A DNA stretch of 5,719 bases from an uncultured Beijerinckiaceae bacterium (GTDB lineage Bacteria > Pseudomonadota > Alphaproteobacteria > Rhizobiales > Beijerinckiaceae): assembly GCA_937873345.1 (NCBI GenBank), contig CALMRL010000587.1:1-5719 (forward strand), in the 5' to 3' direction. The translations under genes were made by a program, and so were the position numbers. Below are positions 1-4,946 of the stretch, piece by piece; position 1 is the first letter of the stretch; each line of letters begins with the position of its first letter. The notes beneath the pieces are model-generated. The model was not told where the DNA came from. It was given only the letters and a program-made list of their open reading frames with translations, and ran no database searches.

Positions 1-319
1 CCCGCCGCCAGATGCCAAGCCCTACGACCCGCAGCTGATGCGCCTCGCCGAAATCCTCGGGGCCCTGACCTATCTCGGCTCGCTGTGCGGCGAGAAGAAT
101 GCCGACGAATGGCGCCAGCGCATGCAGGCCCTGCTCGACGCGGAAGGGCAGCCGGCGCAGCGCCGTGACCGCCTCGCCGGCGCCTACAACGAAGGGCTGC
201 AGGGCTACGAGCGCTCCTATCGGTCCTGCACCGGCAACGCCCGCGCCGTGATCGCCCGCTTCCTCGCCGAAGGCTCGCGGCTCGCTCAGGATGTCGAGAA
301 CCGCTTTCGGGCGAGTTGA
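1..319 (+). CDS. TIGR02301-family (DUF2385-like) exported protein, C-terminal part
   Basis: The reading frame is open from base 2 with no start inside the conserved block, so the 5' end lies outside the window; 105 residues are visible. The run YDPQLMRLAEILGALTYL, then LCGEKNADEWRQRMQALLDAE, then a Tyr-rich YNEGLQGYERSYRSCT segment and a helical tail ending FLAEGSRLAQDVENRF match my memory of the TIGR02301 family. That family consists of small, usually exported alphaproteobacterial proteins of unknown function. Two cysteines (visible residues 29 and 76) flank the helical core and could form a disulfide in the periplasm; this is inference. The missing N-terminus probably holds a signal peptide, and the Pro-rich start of the visible part (PPPDAKP) looks like a linker after it. 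The ATG at 38 lies inside the conserved segment and is unlikely to be the true start. The gene ends with TGA 78 bp before psd, on the same strand. Confidence 0.8.
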   Translation, partial: PPPDAKPYDPQLMRLAEILGALTYLGSLCGEKNADEWRQRMQALLDAEGQPAQRRDRLAGAYNEGLQGYERSYRSCTGNARAVIARFLAEGSRLAQDVENRFRAS

Positions 320-396
320 CCGGCAGCCGCCTTTCGCTTTCCTTGATTCGTGTCATCGGGCGGCATGCCCCTCAGCTTTGAGCGTCCATCCAATCC

Positions 397-1095
397 ATGA
401 ACGTCATCGACTCGATCCGCCGCCAGCTGACGCCGGTGCACCCAGACGGCTACAAGTTCATCGCCATCTTCGCCGTGGCAACCGTGGTGCTGGCCTGGGT
501 TTGGCAGCCGCTCGGCTGGATCGGAGCGGTGCTGACCTGCTGGTGCATCTACTTCTTCCGCGACCCCGTGCGGCAGACGCCGGTCGGCCGCGAGCTCGTG
601 GTGTCGCCGGCCGATGGCATCATCTCGTCGCTCGGCCTGTTCACGCCGCCGCCGGAACTCGGGCTCGGCGCCGAGCCGATGCAGCGCATCTCGGTGTTCA
701 TGTCGGTGTTCGACTGCCACGTGAACCGCATGCCGGTAGCGGGACGGATCAGCCGCATCGCCTACAAGCCGGGCCTGTTCGTCAATGCGGACCTCGACAA
801 GGCGAGCGAGCACAACGAGCGCAACGGCCTGACCATCGATGGCGAGTTCGGCCGCTTCGGCGTGGTGCAGATCGCAGGGCTGGTCGCGCGCCGCATCATC
901 TGCTTCAACAAGCAGGGCGACGCGCTCGGTGCGGGCCAGCGCTTCGGCCTGATCCGCTTCGGCTCGCGGGTCGACGTCTACTGCCCGGCGGGCGGGCGTC
1001 CGCTGGTGACGCTCGGCTCCAAGGCGCTCGCCGGAGAGACCGTGCTGGCGGAATACGAGGCCGGCGGCGAGGTCAGGGTGTTCCGCGCGGAGTGA
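397..1095 (+). CDS. psd: Phosphatidylserine decarboxylase proenzyme, short (PSD-A) type
   Basis: This pyruvoyl enzyme decarboxylates phosphatidylserine to phosphatidylethanolamine at the inner membrane. Its 232 residues fit the short PSD class rather than the longer E. coli type. Two hydrophobic stretches at about 21-37 and 40-54 should anchor it. SPADG (70-74) carries the conserved Asp73, and FDCHVNRMP (105-113) carries His108. RFGSRVDVY (187-195) holds the Gly189-Ser190 self-cleavage site, which would release a beta chain and leave an alpha chain of about 43 residues whose N-terminal Ser becomes the pyruvoyl group. ATG 397 is effectively forced: an in-frame TGA sits at 379 and no other start codon lies between. 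No good Shine-Dalgarno precedes it (TGAG at 379-382 is too far), so initiation may be weak or leaderless-like. The 77 bp upstream (320-396) show no convincing promoter. The usual partner pssA does not follow; a convergent unrelated gene does. Cys196 just after the cleavage motif sits where I would expect a hydrophobic residue. Confidence 0.95.
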   Translation: MNVIDSIRRQLTPVHPDGYKFIAIFAVATVVLAWVWQPLGWIGAVLTCWCIYFFRDPVRQTPVGRELVVSPADGIISSLGLFTPPPELGLGAEPMQRISVFMSVFDCHVNRMPVAGRISRIAYKPGLFVNADLDKASEHNERNGLTIDGEFGRFGVVQIAGLVARRIICFNKQGDALGAGQRFGLIRFGSRVDVYCPAGGRPLVTLGSKALAGETVLAEYEAGGEVRVFRAE

Positions 1096-1138
1096 TCGGG
1101 GCGGAATGAGCCGTGTAGGTCCCGGAGGAGATGGGACG

Positions 1139-1185
1139 GCCGTGGGACATTACCTGCCGATCACGGCTAACCGGCAGGCCACGGC
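1139..1185. repeat. Bipartite hairpin in convergent intergenic region
   Basis: An outer 7-bp stem pairs GCCGTGG (1139-1145) with CCACGGC (1179-1185). An inner 7-bp stem pairs CCTGCCG (1153-1159) with CGGCAGG (1172-1178). The two stems abut on the 3' side and are separated by a 7-nt bulge on the 5' side, with a 12-nt apical loop. All pairs are exact. It lies 44 bp after the psd stop, so it may protect or terminate the psd transcript. There is no T run after it, so intrinsic termination is not shown. Confidence 0.5.
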
Positions 1186-1197
1186 ATCTCTGCCATA

Positions 1198-1215
1198 CCG
1201 GGGCTCGCGCCCCGG
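1198..1215. terminator. GC-rich hairpin, possible bidirectional terminator
   Basis: CCGGGGC (1198-1204) pairs perfectly with GCCCCGG (1209-1215) around the tetraloop TCGC. It sits between the 3' ends of psd (+) and the exported-protein gene (-), 12 bp past the stop codon of the latter, which is the expected place for a shared terminator. Neither strand has a U-tract after the stem, as is common in GC-rich alphaproteobacteria, so termination is inferred from position and stem strength only. Confidence 0.5.
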
Positions 1216-1227
1216 CCGGTGGCGATC

Positions 1228-1593
1228 TCAGTAGCGTGCGCGGACCAGGGTGCCGCCGCACTGCGTCTCGAGCTGCGAGTACAGGTCGATGTTGTTATAG
1301 ATGAAGCCGCCGGACTTGATCGGCAGCACGGGCGGAACGATGTGCATCACGTAGCCGAGGCCGAACTCGGTCGGGTTCAGCGCCTTCCAGGCGCCATCGG
1401 GAAGCTTGGCGTAATTCTCGCACACGATCGAGCTGTAGGTCGTTGCCGGCCCCAGCTGCGCGACGACGGGCGGGAAGACCACGCCGACAGGCGCCGCACG
1501 CGGAGCGGGTGCGACAGCGAGATCGGCCGCGCAGGCCGTGCCGGCTGCACCGGCGAGGCCAAGCAGCGACAGCGAGAACAGCAACTTCTTCAT
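1228..1593 (-). CDS. Small exported protein of unknown function
   Basis: The 121-residue product begins with a textbook Sec signal peptide: MKKLL, a hydrophobic core (LFSLSLLGLAGAAG), and a TACA/ADL cleavage site, probably after Ala22. Cys21 is not in a proper lipobox (Gly at -3), so a lipoprotein is unlikely. The mature chain of about 99 residues starts with an Ala/Pro/Val-rich linker (23-47) and continues with a compact-looking part rich in Tyr, Asn and Gly, including GGFIYNNIDLY (95-105). It holds exactly two cysteines, 58 and 112, which could form a disulfide. The ATG is supported by a good Shine-Dalgarno, GAGGGG on the minus strand (1603-1608), 9 nt from the start, and by the signal peptide beginning exactly there. 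It is transcribed divergently from the exported-protein pair at 1815-2485 and convergently to psd. I recognise no family; a periplasmic or outer-membrane-associated role is inference. Confidence 0.8.
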   Translation of the reverse strand: MKKLLFSLSLLGLAGAAGTACAADLAVAPAPRAAPVGVVFPPVVAQLGPATTYSSIVCENYAKLPDGAWKALNPTEFGLGYVMHIVPPVLPIKSGGFIYNNIDLYSQLETQCGGTLVRARY

Positions 1594-1814
1594 GACCTGG
1601 ATCCCCTCAGCGACCTACGTTCGATCGACGCCCGCACGGTTCCTTGACCATGCGGATGAGAACTGGCGATCAAGCATAATTCGAACGTATTATCGCCCAG
1701 ATGCCCGTCGCGGCGATCTCCCGTCAATGCACAGATGACGCTGTTCCGCAGGAACTGGTCGGCAGAGCTGACGTTTCCAAAGCGCAGTTGCCAATTAGTC
1801 GCGTGGGGCAGGAT
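1594..1814. promoter_or_regulatory. Divergent intergenic region of exported-protein genes
   Basis: These 221 bp separate two head-to-head genes for secreted proteins and must hold at least one promoter for each. Counted GC is 55% in 1621-1680 and 58% in 1681-1740, well below the 70% or so of the neighbouring housekeeping genes. The most AT-rich part, about 1671-1693, contains CATAAT (1675-1680) and TATTAT (1688-1693), both -10-like on the + strand, but neither has a matching -35 at 16-18 bp. TTGACC at 1644-1649 is a good -35 match without a clear -10 at the right distance. Inverted repeats described separately are candidate operators. An upstream extension of the 1815 gene to ATG 1701 is possible but would place a signal peptide internally. 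Confidence 0.5.
1616..1689. repeat. 9-bp inverted repeat pair TACGTTCGA / TCGAACGTA
   Basis: TACGTTCGA at 1616-1624 is the exact reverse complement of TCGAACGTA at 1681-1689, with 56 bp between the arms. The left arm lies just upstream of the start region of the minus-strand exported-protein gene; the right arm lies in the AT-rich centre of the divergent region. The arrangement could be two half-sites or two facing sites for one regulator. That role is inference; a 9-bp match in about 220 bp can also arise by chance. Confidence 0.4.
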
Positions 1815-2177
1815 ATGTCGTTTTCGATGAGGTCGAGGGTCGTCGGCGCCGCGATGATCCTGGGGAGCGTGGCGATCGCGGCTCCTGCTGCCGCGCAGGT
1901 CGCTTATCAGCCGTTCCACCCGATCGCGCCGACACCTTACGGTTATCCCGTCCCATACGGTTTCCTGCAGCCTGACGAGGTTCTGGGCACCAGCCCCTCG
2001 TTCGAGATCAATTCCGGAGCCTATGGTCGTTATCCCGCTGTGCGCGTCGTCCGTCGCTGCCAGTACCCCGATGGCTGGAACGAGACCGATTTCGTCCGCG
2101 ACGTGAACGGCACCCCCAACGGCATCGACCACACCTGTCCTGCCGCCGGTCCAGGCTCGCGCCGCGTCGCTTACTGA
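1815..2177 (+). CDS. Small exported Pro/Tyr/Gly-rich protein of unknown function
   Basis: The 120-residue product opens with a Sec signal peptide: Arg6 and Arg8, a hydrophobic core (VVGAAMILGSVAIA), and APAAA/QVAY cleavage after Ala27. The mature chain (about 93 residues) starts with a Pro/Tyr/Gly-rich segment (31-50, with two PYG copies), then a more ordinary part with YPDGWNETDFVRDVNGTP (84-101). Two cysteines (82 and 108) may form a disulfide. ATG 1815 is chosen because the signal peptide begins there and GGGG (1805-1808) lies 6 nt upstream. ATG 1827 is a possible shorter start, while the in-frame ATG at 1701 would bury the signal peptide behind 38 unconvincing residues. Its TGA overlaps the next gene's ATG (TGATG), so the two are very likely co-transcribed and translationally coupled. 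I recognise no characterised family. Codon use is softer (more A/T-ending codons, 62% GC in 1921-1980) than in gatA, suggesting a fast-evolving or acquired gene. Confidence 0.75.
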   Translation: MSFSMRSRVVGAAMILGSVAIAAPAAAQVAYQPFHPIAPTPYGYPVPYGFLQPDEVLGTSPSFEINSGAYGRYPAVRVVRRCQYPDGWNETDFVRDVNGTPNGIDHTCPAAGPGSRRVAY

Positions 2178-2485
2178 TGATGTCGTGGAGGAACGTCTCG
2201 GTGGCGATGACGGTGTTGGCGCTGAGCGTCGCGACGGCGTCCGGTGCGGCTGCCGCGAAGCATCGCCGTCACCACTATCGTCTCACAAACGCGTCCGCAG
2301 AAGCGATGCCGCTCGCCGCAGCGCCTCCCTTGGCGCAAGATCGCGCGGCCTATAGGTCCGGATTCGCATTCGGACTGTTCGATCTCGGCATCAGCGGCAC
2401 GCCGACAGCTGTCAGCCCTTACGCGGGAGCCGGCTACGTCAGCCGACGCTACGATGGCCCGGGCTTCGGCTATCCCGGCTACTGA
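2177..2485 (+). CDS. Small exported basic/Tyr-Gly-rich protein of unknown function
   Basis: The 102-residue product has a predicted signal peptide (MMSWRNVSVAMTVLAL, then SVATASGAAAA) with cleavage near Ala27. A strongly basic KHRRHHYR stretch (28-35) follows, then an Ala-rich part, and a Tyr/Gly tail ending RYDGPGFGYPGY. The mature chain has no cysteine, unlike its two neighbours. The start is debatable. ATG 2177 shares its A with the upstream stop (TGATG), and ATG 2180 follows at once. A strong GGAGGAA (2187-2193) lies inside the frame and points to GTG 2201 at 9 nt. I prefer 2177/2180 because only these keep Arg5 as the positive n-region of the signal peptide. The 3' end overlaps ruvX tail to tail by 7 nt. 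No family is recognised; it could be a surface, periplasmic or matrix-associated peptide, but nothing in the sequence decides this. Confidence 0.65.
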   Translation: MMSWRNVSVAMTVLALSVATASGAAAAKHRRHHYRLTNASAEAMPLAAAPPLAQDRAAYRSGFAFGLFDLGISGTPTAVSPYAGAGYVSRRYDGPGFGYPGY

Positions 2486-2961
2486 TCGGGCTCGATCCGC
2501 GCCAATCGGTCGAGCGCGCCCTGCAGGATGTAGGCCGCTGCGAGTTGGTCGACCACCGCGGCGCGTTTGGCGCGCGACACGTCGTTGTCGATCAGGCTGC
2601 GCGTCACGGCGACAGTGGACAGTCGCTCGTCCCATGCCACGAACGGAAGGGGCGTGAGCTTGGCCATGTTGCGGATGAAGGCGCGCGTCGACTGGACGCG
2701 CGCACCTTCCGTGCCGTCCATGTTGAGCGGCCATCCGATCACGAAGGCCGCGGCGCCGAGGCGCGTCGCCTCTGCGATCACGGCGGCAGCATCCGTCGTG
2801 AAGCGCGTGCGTCGGACCGTGGTCACAGCGCCGGCGAAGCGGCGCTCGATGTCGGACACGGCGATGCCGATCGTCTTGGTGCCGAGATCGAGGCCGAGGA
2901 GCGCGTCGTGTCGTCGAAGCCGCCCGTGCAGTTGCGCCAGCTCGATGATGTTGCTCGCCAT
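2479..2961 (-). CDS. ruvX: Putative pre-16S rRNA nuclease RuvX/YqgF
   Basis: This is a 160-residue RNase H-fold nuclease of the YqgF family, once called a Holliday-junction resolvase. In E. coli it is implicated in maturing the 5' end of 16S rRNA in the cytoplasm. LLGLDLGTKTIGIAVSD (21-37) is the family hallmark, with catalytic Asp25. VIGWPLNMDG (74-83) is the second signature, DERLST (111-116) supplies Glu112, and VVDQLAAAYILQ (136-147) supplies Asp138. Together these give the three expected acidic residues. Length is normal; the roughly 20-residue N-terminal lead before the first strand is typical of alphaproteobacterial members. ATG 2961 is preceded directly by GAAGG, which is too close to act as an ideal Shine-Dalgarno; GGGA lies 8 nt upstream. 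It is divergent from gatC, separated by 137 bp, an arrangement I know from other Hyphomicrobiales. Its stop codon (TAG, minus strand) lies within the convergent exported-protein gene. Confidence 0.95.
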   Translation of the reverse strand: MASNIIELAQLHGRLRRHDALLGLDLGTKTIGIAVSDIERRFAGAVTTVRRTRFTTDAAAVIAEATRLGAAAFVIGWPLNMDGTEGARVQSTRAFIRNMAKLTPLPFVAWDERLSTVAVTRSLIDNDVSRAKRAAVVDQLAAAYILQGALDRLARIEPDQ

Positions 2962-3098
2962 CCTTCGCGTCCCGAGCCCGTCGCGCCCTCAAGGCGGCAT
3001 CCTTTTCGCCTGAACCGCGGACGACGCAAGAGGCGCGCGGCGATGACAGCGCGACGGCGATGCGCTACAGCGCCCACCTTGATGAGCCGGGGAGCCCC
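2962..3098. promoter_or_regulatory. Divergent promoter region of ruvX and gatCA
   Basis: These 137 bp must carry start signals for ruvX (-) and gatC (+). They are GC-rich and I could not identify a convincing -35/-10 pair on either strand. GGGGAG (3089-3094) is the gatC ribosome binding site, 4 nt before the ATG, a rather short spacing. An in-frame ATG at 3060 would extend gatC by 13 residues, but it lacks family similarity. I see no riboswitch or T-box-like structure. Confidence 0.4.
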
Positions 3099-3386
3099 AT
3101 GTCCGTCGATCAGGCCACCGTGCGCCGCATCGCCCGGCTCGCGCGCATCCGCGTCCGCGACGACGAGGTCGCCGGGCTGCAGGGCGAGCTGAACGCCATC
3201 CTCAGCTTCGTCGAGCGGCTGGGCGAAGTCGATGTCGACGGCATCGAGCCGATGACGGCGGTGACGCCGCGTCCGATGACGCCGCGCCGCGACGTGGTCG
3301 ACGATGGCGGCATCGCATCCGCCGTCACCGCCAACGCGCCTGCGACGGAGGACCATTTCTTCACCGTGCCCAAGGTGATCGAGTGA
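3099..3386 (+). CDS. gatC: Asp/Glu-tRNA amidotransferase subunit C
   Basis: GatC is the small subunit that wraps around and stabilises the GatA-GatB interface of the GatCAB amidotransferase, which makes Gln-tRNA(Gln) and Asn-tRNA(Asn) from mischarged Glu- and Asp-tRNA. The 95-residue length is standard. The N-terminal helix region VDQATVRRIARLARIRV (3-19), the second helix LQGELNAILSFVERLGEVDVDGIEP (27-51), the belt around the TPRPMTPRRD motif (56-65) and the C-terminal HFFTVPKVIE (86-95) all match the family. ATG 3099 is chosen over the in-frame ATG 3060 because family members start just before VD-x-x-TV-x-x-IA, and because GGGGAG lies just upstream. gatA follows 40 bp later on the same strand, so the two are almost certainly one operon; gatB is not in the window. 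Confidence 0.96.
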   Translation: MSVDQATVRRIARLARIRVRDDEVAGLQGELNAILSFVERLGEVDVDGIEPMTAVTPRPMTPRRDVVDDGGIASAVTANAPATEDHFFTVPKVIE

Positions 3387-3411
3387 TCTCCGGGCCGAGG
3401 CCCCCGAGTCT

Positions 3412-3416
3412 GAGGA
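3412..3416 (+). promoter_or_regulatory. Ribosome binding site supporting the TTG start of gatA
   Basis: GAGGA lies 10 nt before TTG 3427. It decides the start: upstream in frame there is no ATG or GTG before a TGA at 3376, and the first in-frame ATG inside the gene is at codon 117, well within conserved sequence. A small 4-bp stem, GGGC (3392-3395) with GCCC (3400-3403), lies just upstream but is too weak to call regulatory. Confidence 0.6.
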
Positions 3417-3426
3417 CCTTCCGACC

Positions 3427-4917
3427 TTGTCCGACCTGACCGCCCTTAGTCTCGCCGCCGCCCGCGACGGCCTGCGGGCCAAGCGCTTCTCAGCCCTGGA
3501 ACTGAACGAGGCCTCGATCACCGCGGTCGCGGCGGCGAAGCCCTTGAACTGCTTCATCACCGAAACGCCGGATCACGCCCGCCGCGCCGCCCGCGTCGCC
3601 GACGAGCGGCTCGGCCGCGGCGAGGCGCGACCGCTGGAGGGCATCCCGCTCGGCATCAAGGACCTGTACTGCACCCTGGGGGTGCAGACCACCGCCGCGA
3701 GCCGCATCCTGCAGGGCTTCGAGCCGCCCTACGAGTCGACCGTTTCCGCCAATCTCTGGCGCGACGGCGCGACGATGCTCGGCAAGCTCAACCTCGACGA
3801 GTTCGCGATGGGCTCGTCGAACGAAACCTCGTTCTTCGGCCCGGTCGTCTCGCCCTGGCGCCGCCGCGAGGGCGATGAGCTGTCGGAAGCGGCGATCGTG
3901 CCCGGCGGCTCATCGGGCGGCTCGGCGGCGGCGGTGGCGGCGCGGTTGTGCTTCGGCGCCACCGCGACTGACACCGGCGGCTCGATCCGCCAGCCCGCCG
4001 CCTTCACCGGCACGGTGGGCATCAAGCCGACCTATGGCCGCTGCTCGCGCTGGGGCATCGTCGCCTTCGCCTCCTCGCTCGACCAGGCCGGGCCGATCGC
4101 CCGCGACGTGCGCGACTGCGCGATCCTCTTGCGCTCGATGGCCGGCCACGACCCGAAGGACACCACCTCGGTCGATCTGCCCGTGCCGGACTACGAGGCG
4201 GCGGTCGGCGCCTCGATGAAGGGCCGCGTCATCGGCATTCCGAGCGAGTACCGGATGGACGGCATGTCCGCAGAGGTCGAGGCGCTGTGGGAGCGAGGCA
4301 TCGCGTGGATGCGCGACGCCGGCGCCGACATCCGCGAGATCAGCCTGCCTCACACCCGGTATGCGCTCGCCGCCTACTACATCGTGGCGCCGGCCGAAGC
4401 CTCGTCCAATCTCGCCCGCTACGACGGCGTGCGCTACGGCCTGCGCGTGCCGGCGCGCGACGTCGTCGACATGTACGAGGAGACGCGCGCGGCCGGCTTC
4501 GGTCGCGAGGTGCGCCGGCGCATCATGGTCGGCACCTACGTGCTCTCGGCCGGGTACTACGACGCATACTACGTCCGCGCCCAGAAGATCAGGACGCTGA
4601 TCAAGCGCGACTTCGAGAACGCCTTCGCCGCCGGCGTCGATGCGATCCTCACCCCCGCGACACCGACCGCCGCCTTCGCCGCCGGCGAGAAGGGGTCGGG
4701 CGACCCGATCGAGATGTACCTCAACGACGTCTTCACCGTGACCGTGAACATGGCCGGCCTGCCCGGCATCGCCGTGCCGGCCGGCGTCTCGGCGAACGGC
4801 CTGCCGCTCGGCCTGCAGCTGATCGGCCGCGCCTTCGACGAGGCGACGCTGTTCACCGCCGCCGCCGCGATCGAGGCGGCCGCGCCGAAGGTGGAGCTGC
4901 CGGCGCGGTGGTGGTGA
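3427..4917 (+). CDS. gatA: Asp/Glu-tRNA amidotransferase subunit A
   Basis: GatA is the amidase-signature subunit that hydrolyses glutamine (or asparagine) and sends ammonia to the GatB active site in GatCAB. At 496 residues it is slightly long for the family. LEGIPLGIKDLYCT (70-83) holds catalytic Lys78. VPGGSSGGSAAAVAA (158-172) holds the cis-Ser, which I place at Ser162 by spacing from the S. aureus triad. TDTGGSIRQPAAFTG (181-195) holds nucleophile Ser186. The spacing Ser162-Ser186 equals the 24 residues of the known triad. The stretch VVSPWRRREGDELSEAAIVPGG shows about nine more residues between Lys and cis-Ser than in S. aureus; this is a surface loop and probably lineage-specific. Translation starts at TTG, with GAGGA 10 nt upstream. 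Other amidases share this signature, but the adjacent gatC and the N-terminal LTALSLAAARDGLRAKRFSA match GatA specifically. thiL follows on the same strand. Confidence 0.97.
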   Translation: MSDLTALSLAAARDGLRAKRFSALELNEASITAVAAAKPLNCFITETPDHARRAARVADERLGRGEARPLEGIPLGIKDLYCTLGVQTTAASRILQGFEPPYESTVSANLWRDGATMLGKLNLDEFAMGSSNETSFFGPVVSPWRRREGDELSEAAIVPGGSSGGSAAAVAARLCFGATATDTGGSIRQPAAFTGTVGIKPTYGRCSRWGIVAFASSLDQAGPIARDVRDCAILLRSMAGHDPKDTTSVDLPVPDYEAAVGASMKGRVIGIPSEYRMDGMSAEVEALWERGIAWMRDAGADIREISLPHTRYALAAYYIVAPAEASSNLARYDGVRYGLRVPARDVVDMYEETRAAGFGREVRRRIMVGTYVLSAGYYDAYYVRAQKIRTLIKRDFENAFAAGVDAILTPATPTAAFAAGEKGSGDPIEMYLNDVFTVTVNMAGLPGIAVPAGVSANGLPLGLQLIGRAFDEATLFTAAAAIEAAAPKVELPARWW

Positions 4918-4946
4918 GGGGCGTCGCGTCAGCCGACGAGCGATCC

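Noticed and set aside
320..396. Possible terminator or promoter between the TIGR02301 gene and psd (GGGC 358-361 with GCCC 367-370; TTGATT 343-348)
   Set aside because: The stem is only 4 bp and TTGATT has no -10 at the right spacing.
291..1109. A 272-codon + strand ORF longer than psd and covering it
   Set aside because: Its product is Arg/Ala/Gly-rich and low complexity, while the other frame encodes a complete PSD with the cleavage site; it is a high-GC shadow frame.
1228..1593. Lipoprotein interpretation because of Cys21
   Set aside because: The -3 to -1 residues (Gly-Thr-Ala) do not form a lipobox, and ACA/AD fits signal peptidase I.
1219..1647. A 142-codon + strand ORF antisense to the 1228-1593 gene
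   Set aside because: The minus strand has a Shine-Dalgarno and a clean signal peptide; the + frame has neither.
1701..1814. N-terminal extension of the 1815 gene to ATG 1701
   Set aside because: It would put 38 residues before a standard signal peptide; ATG 1815 has its own upstream GGGG.
1590..2132. A 180-codon minus-strand ORF antisense to the 1815 gene, overlapping the exported-protein start
   Set aside because: No recognisable domain or signal peptide, and it runs through the divergent regulatory region.
2171..2992. A 273-codon minus-strand ORF covering ruvX and the exported-protein gene
   Set aside because: The translation is dominated by Arg and His with no domain; the ruvX frame has all family motifs.
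2545..3192. A 215-codon + strand ORF antisense to ruvX and running into gatC
   Set aside because: Overlaps two well-identified genes, is Arg-rich, and has no motif.
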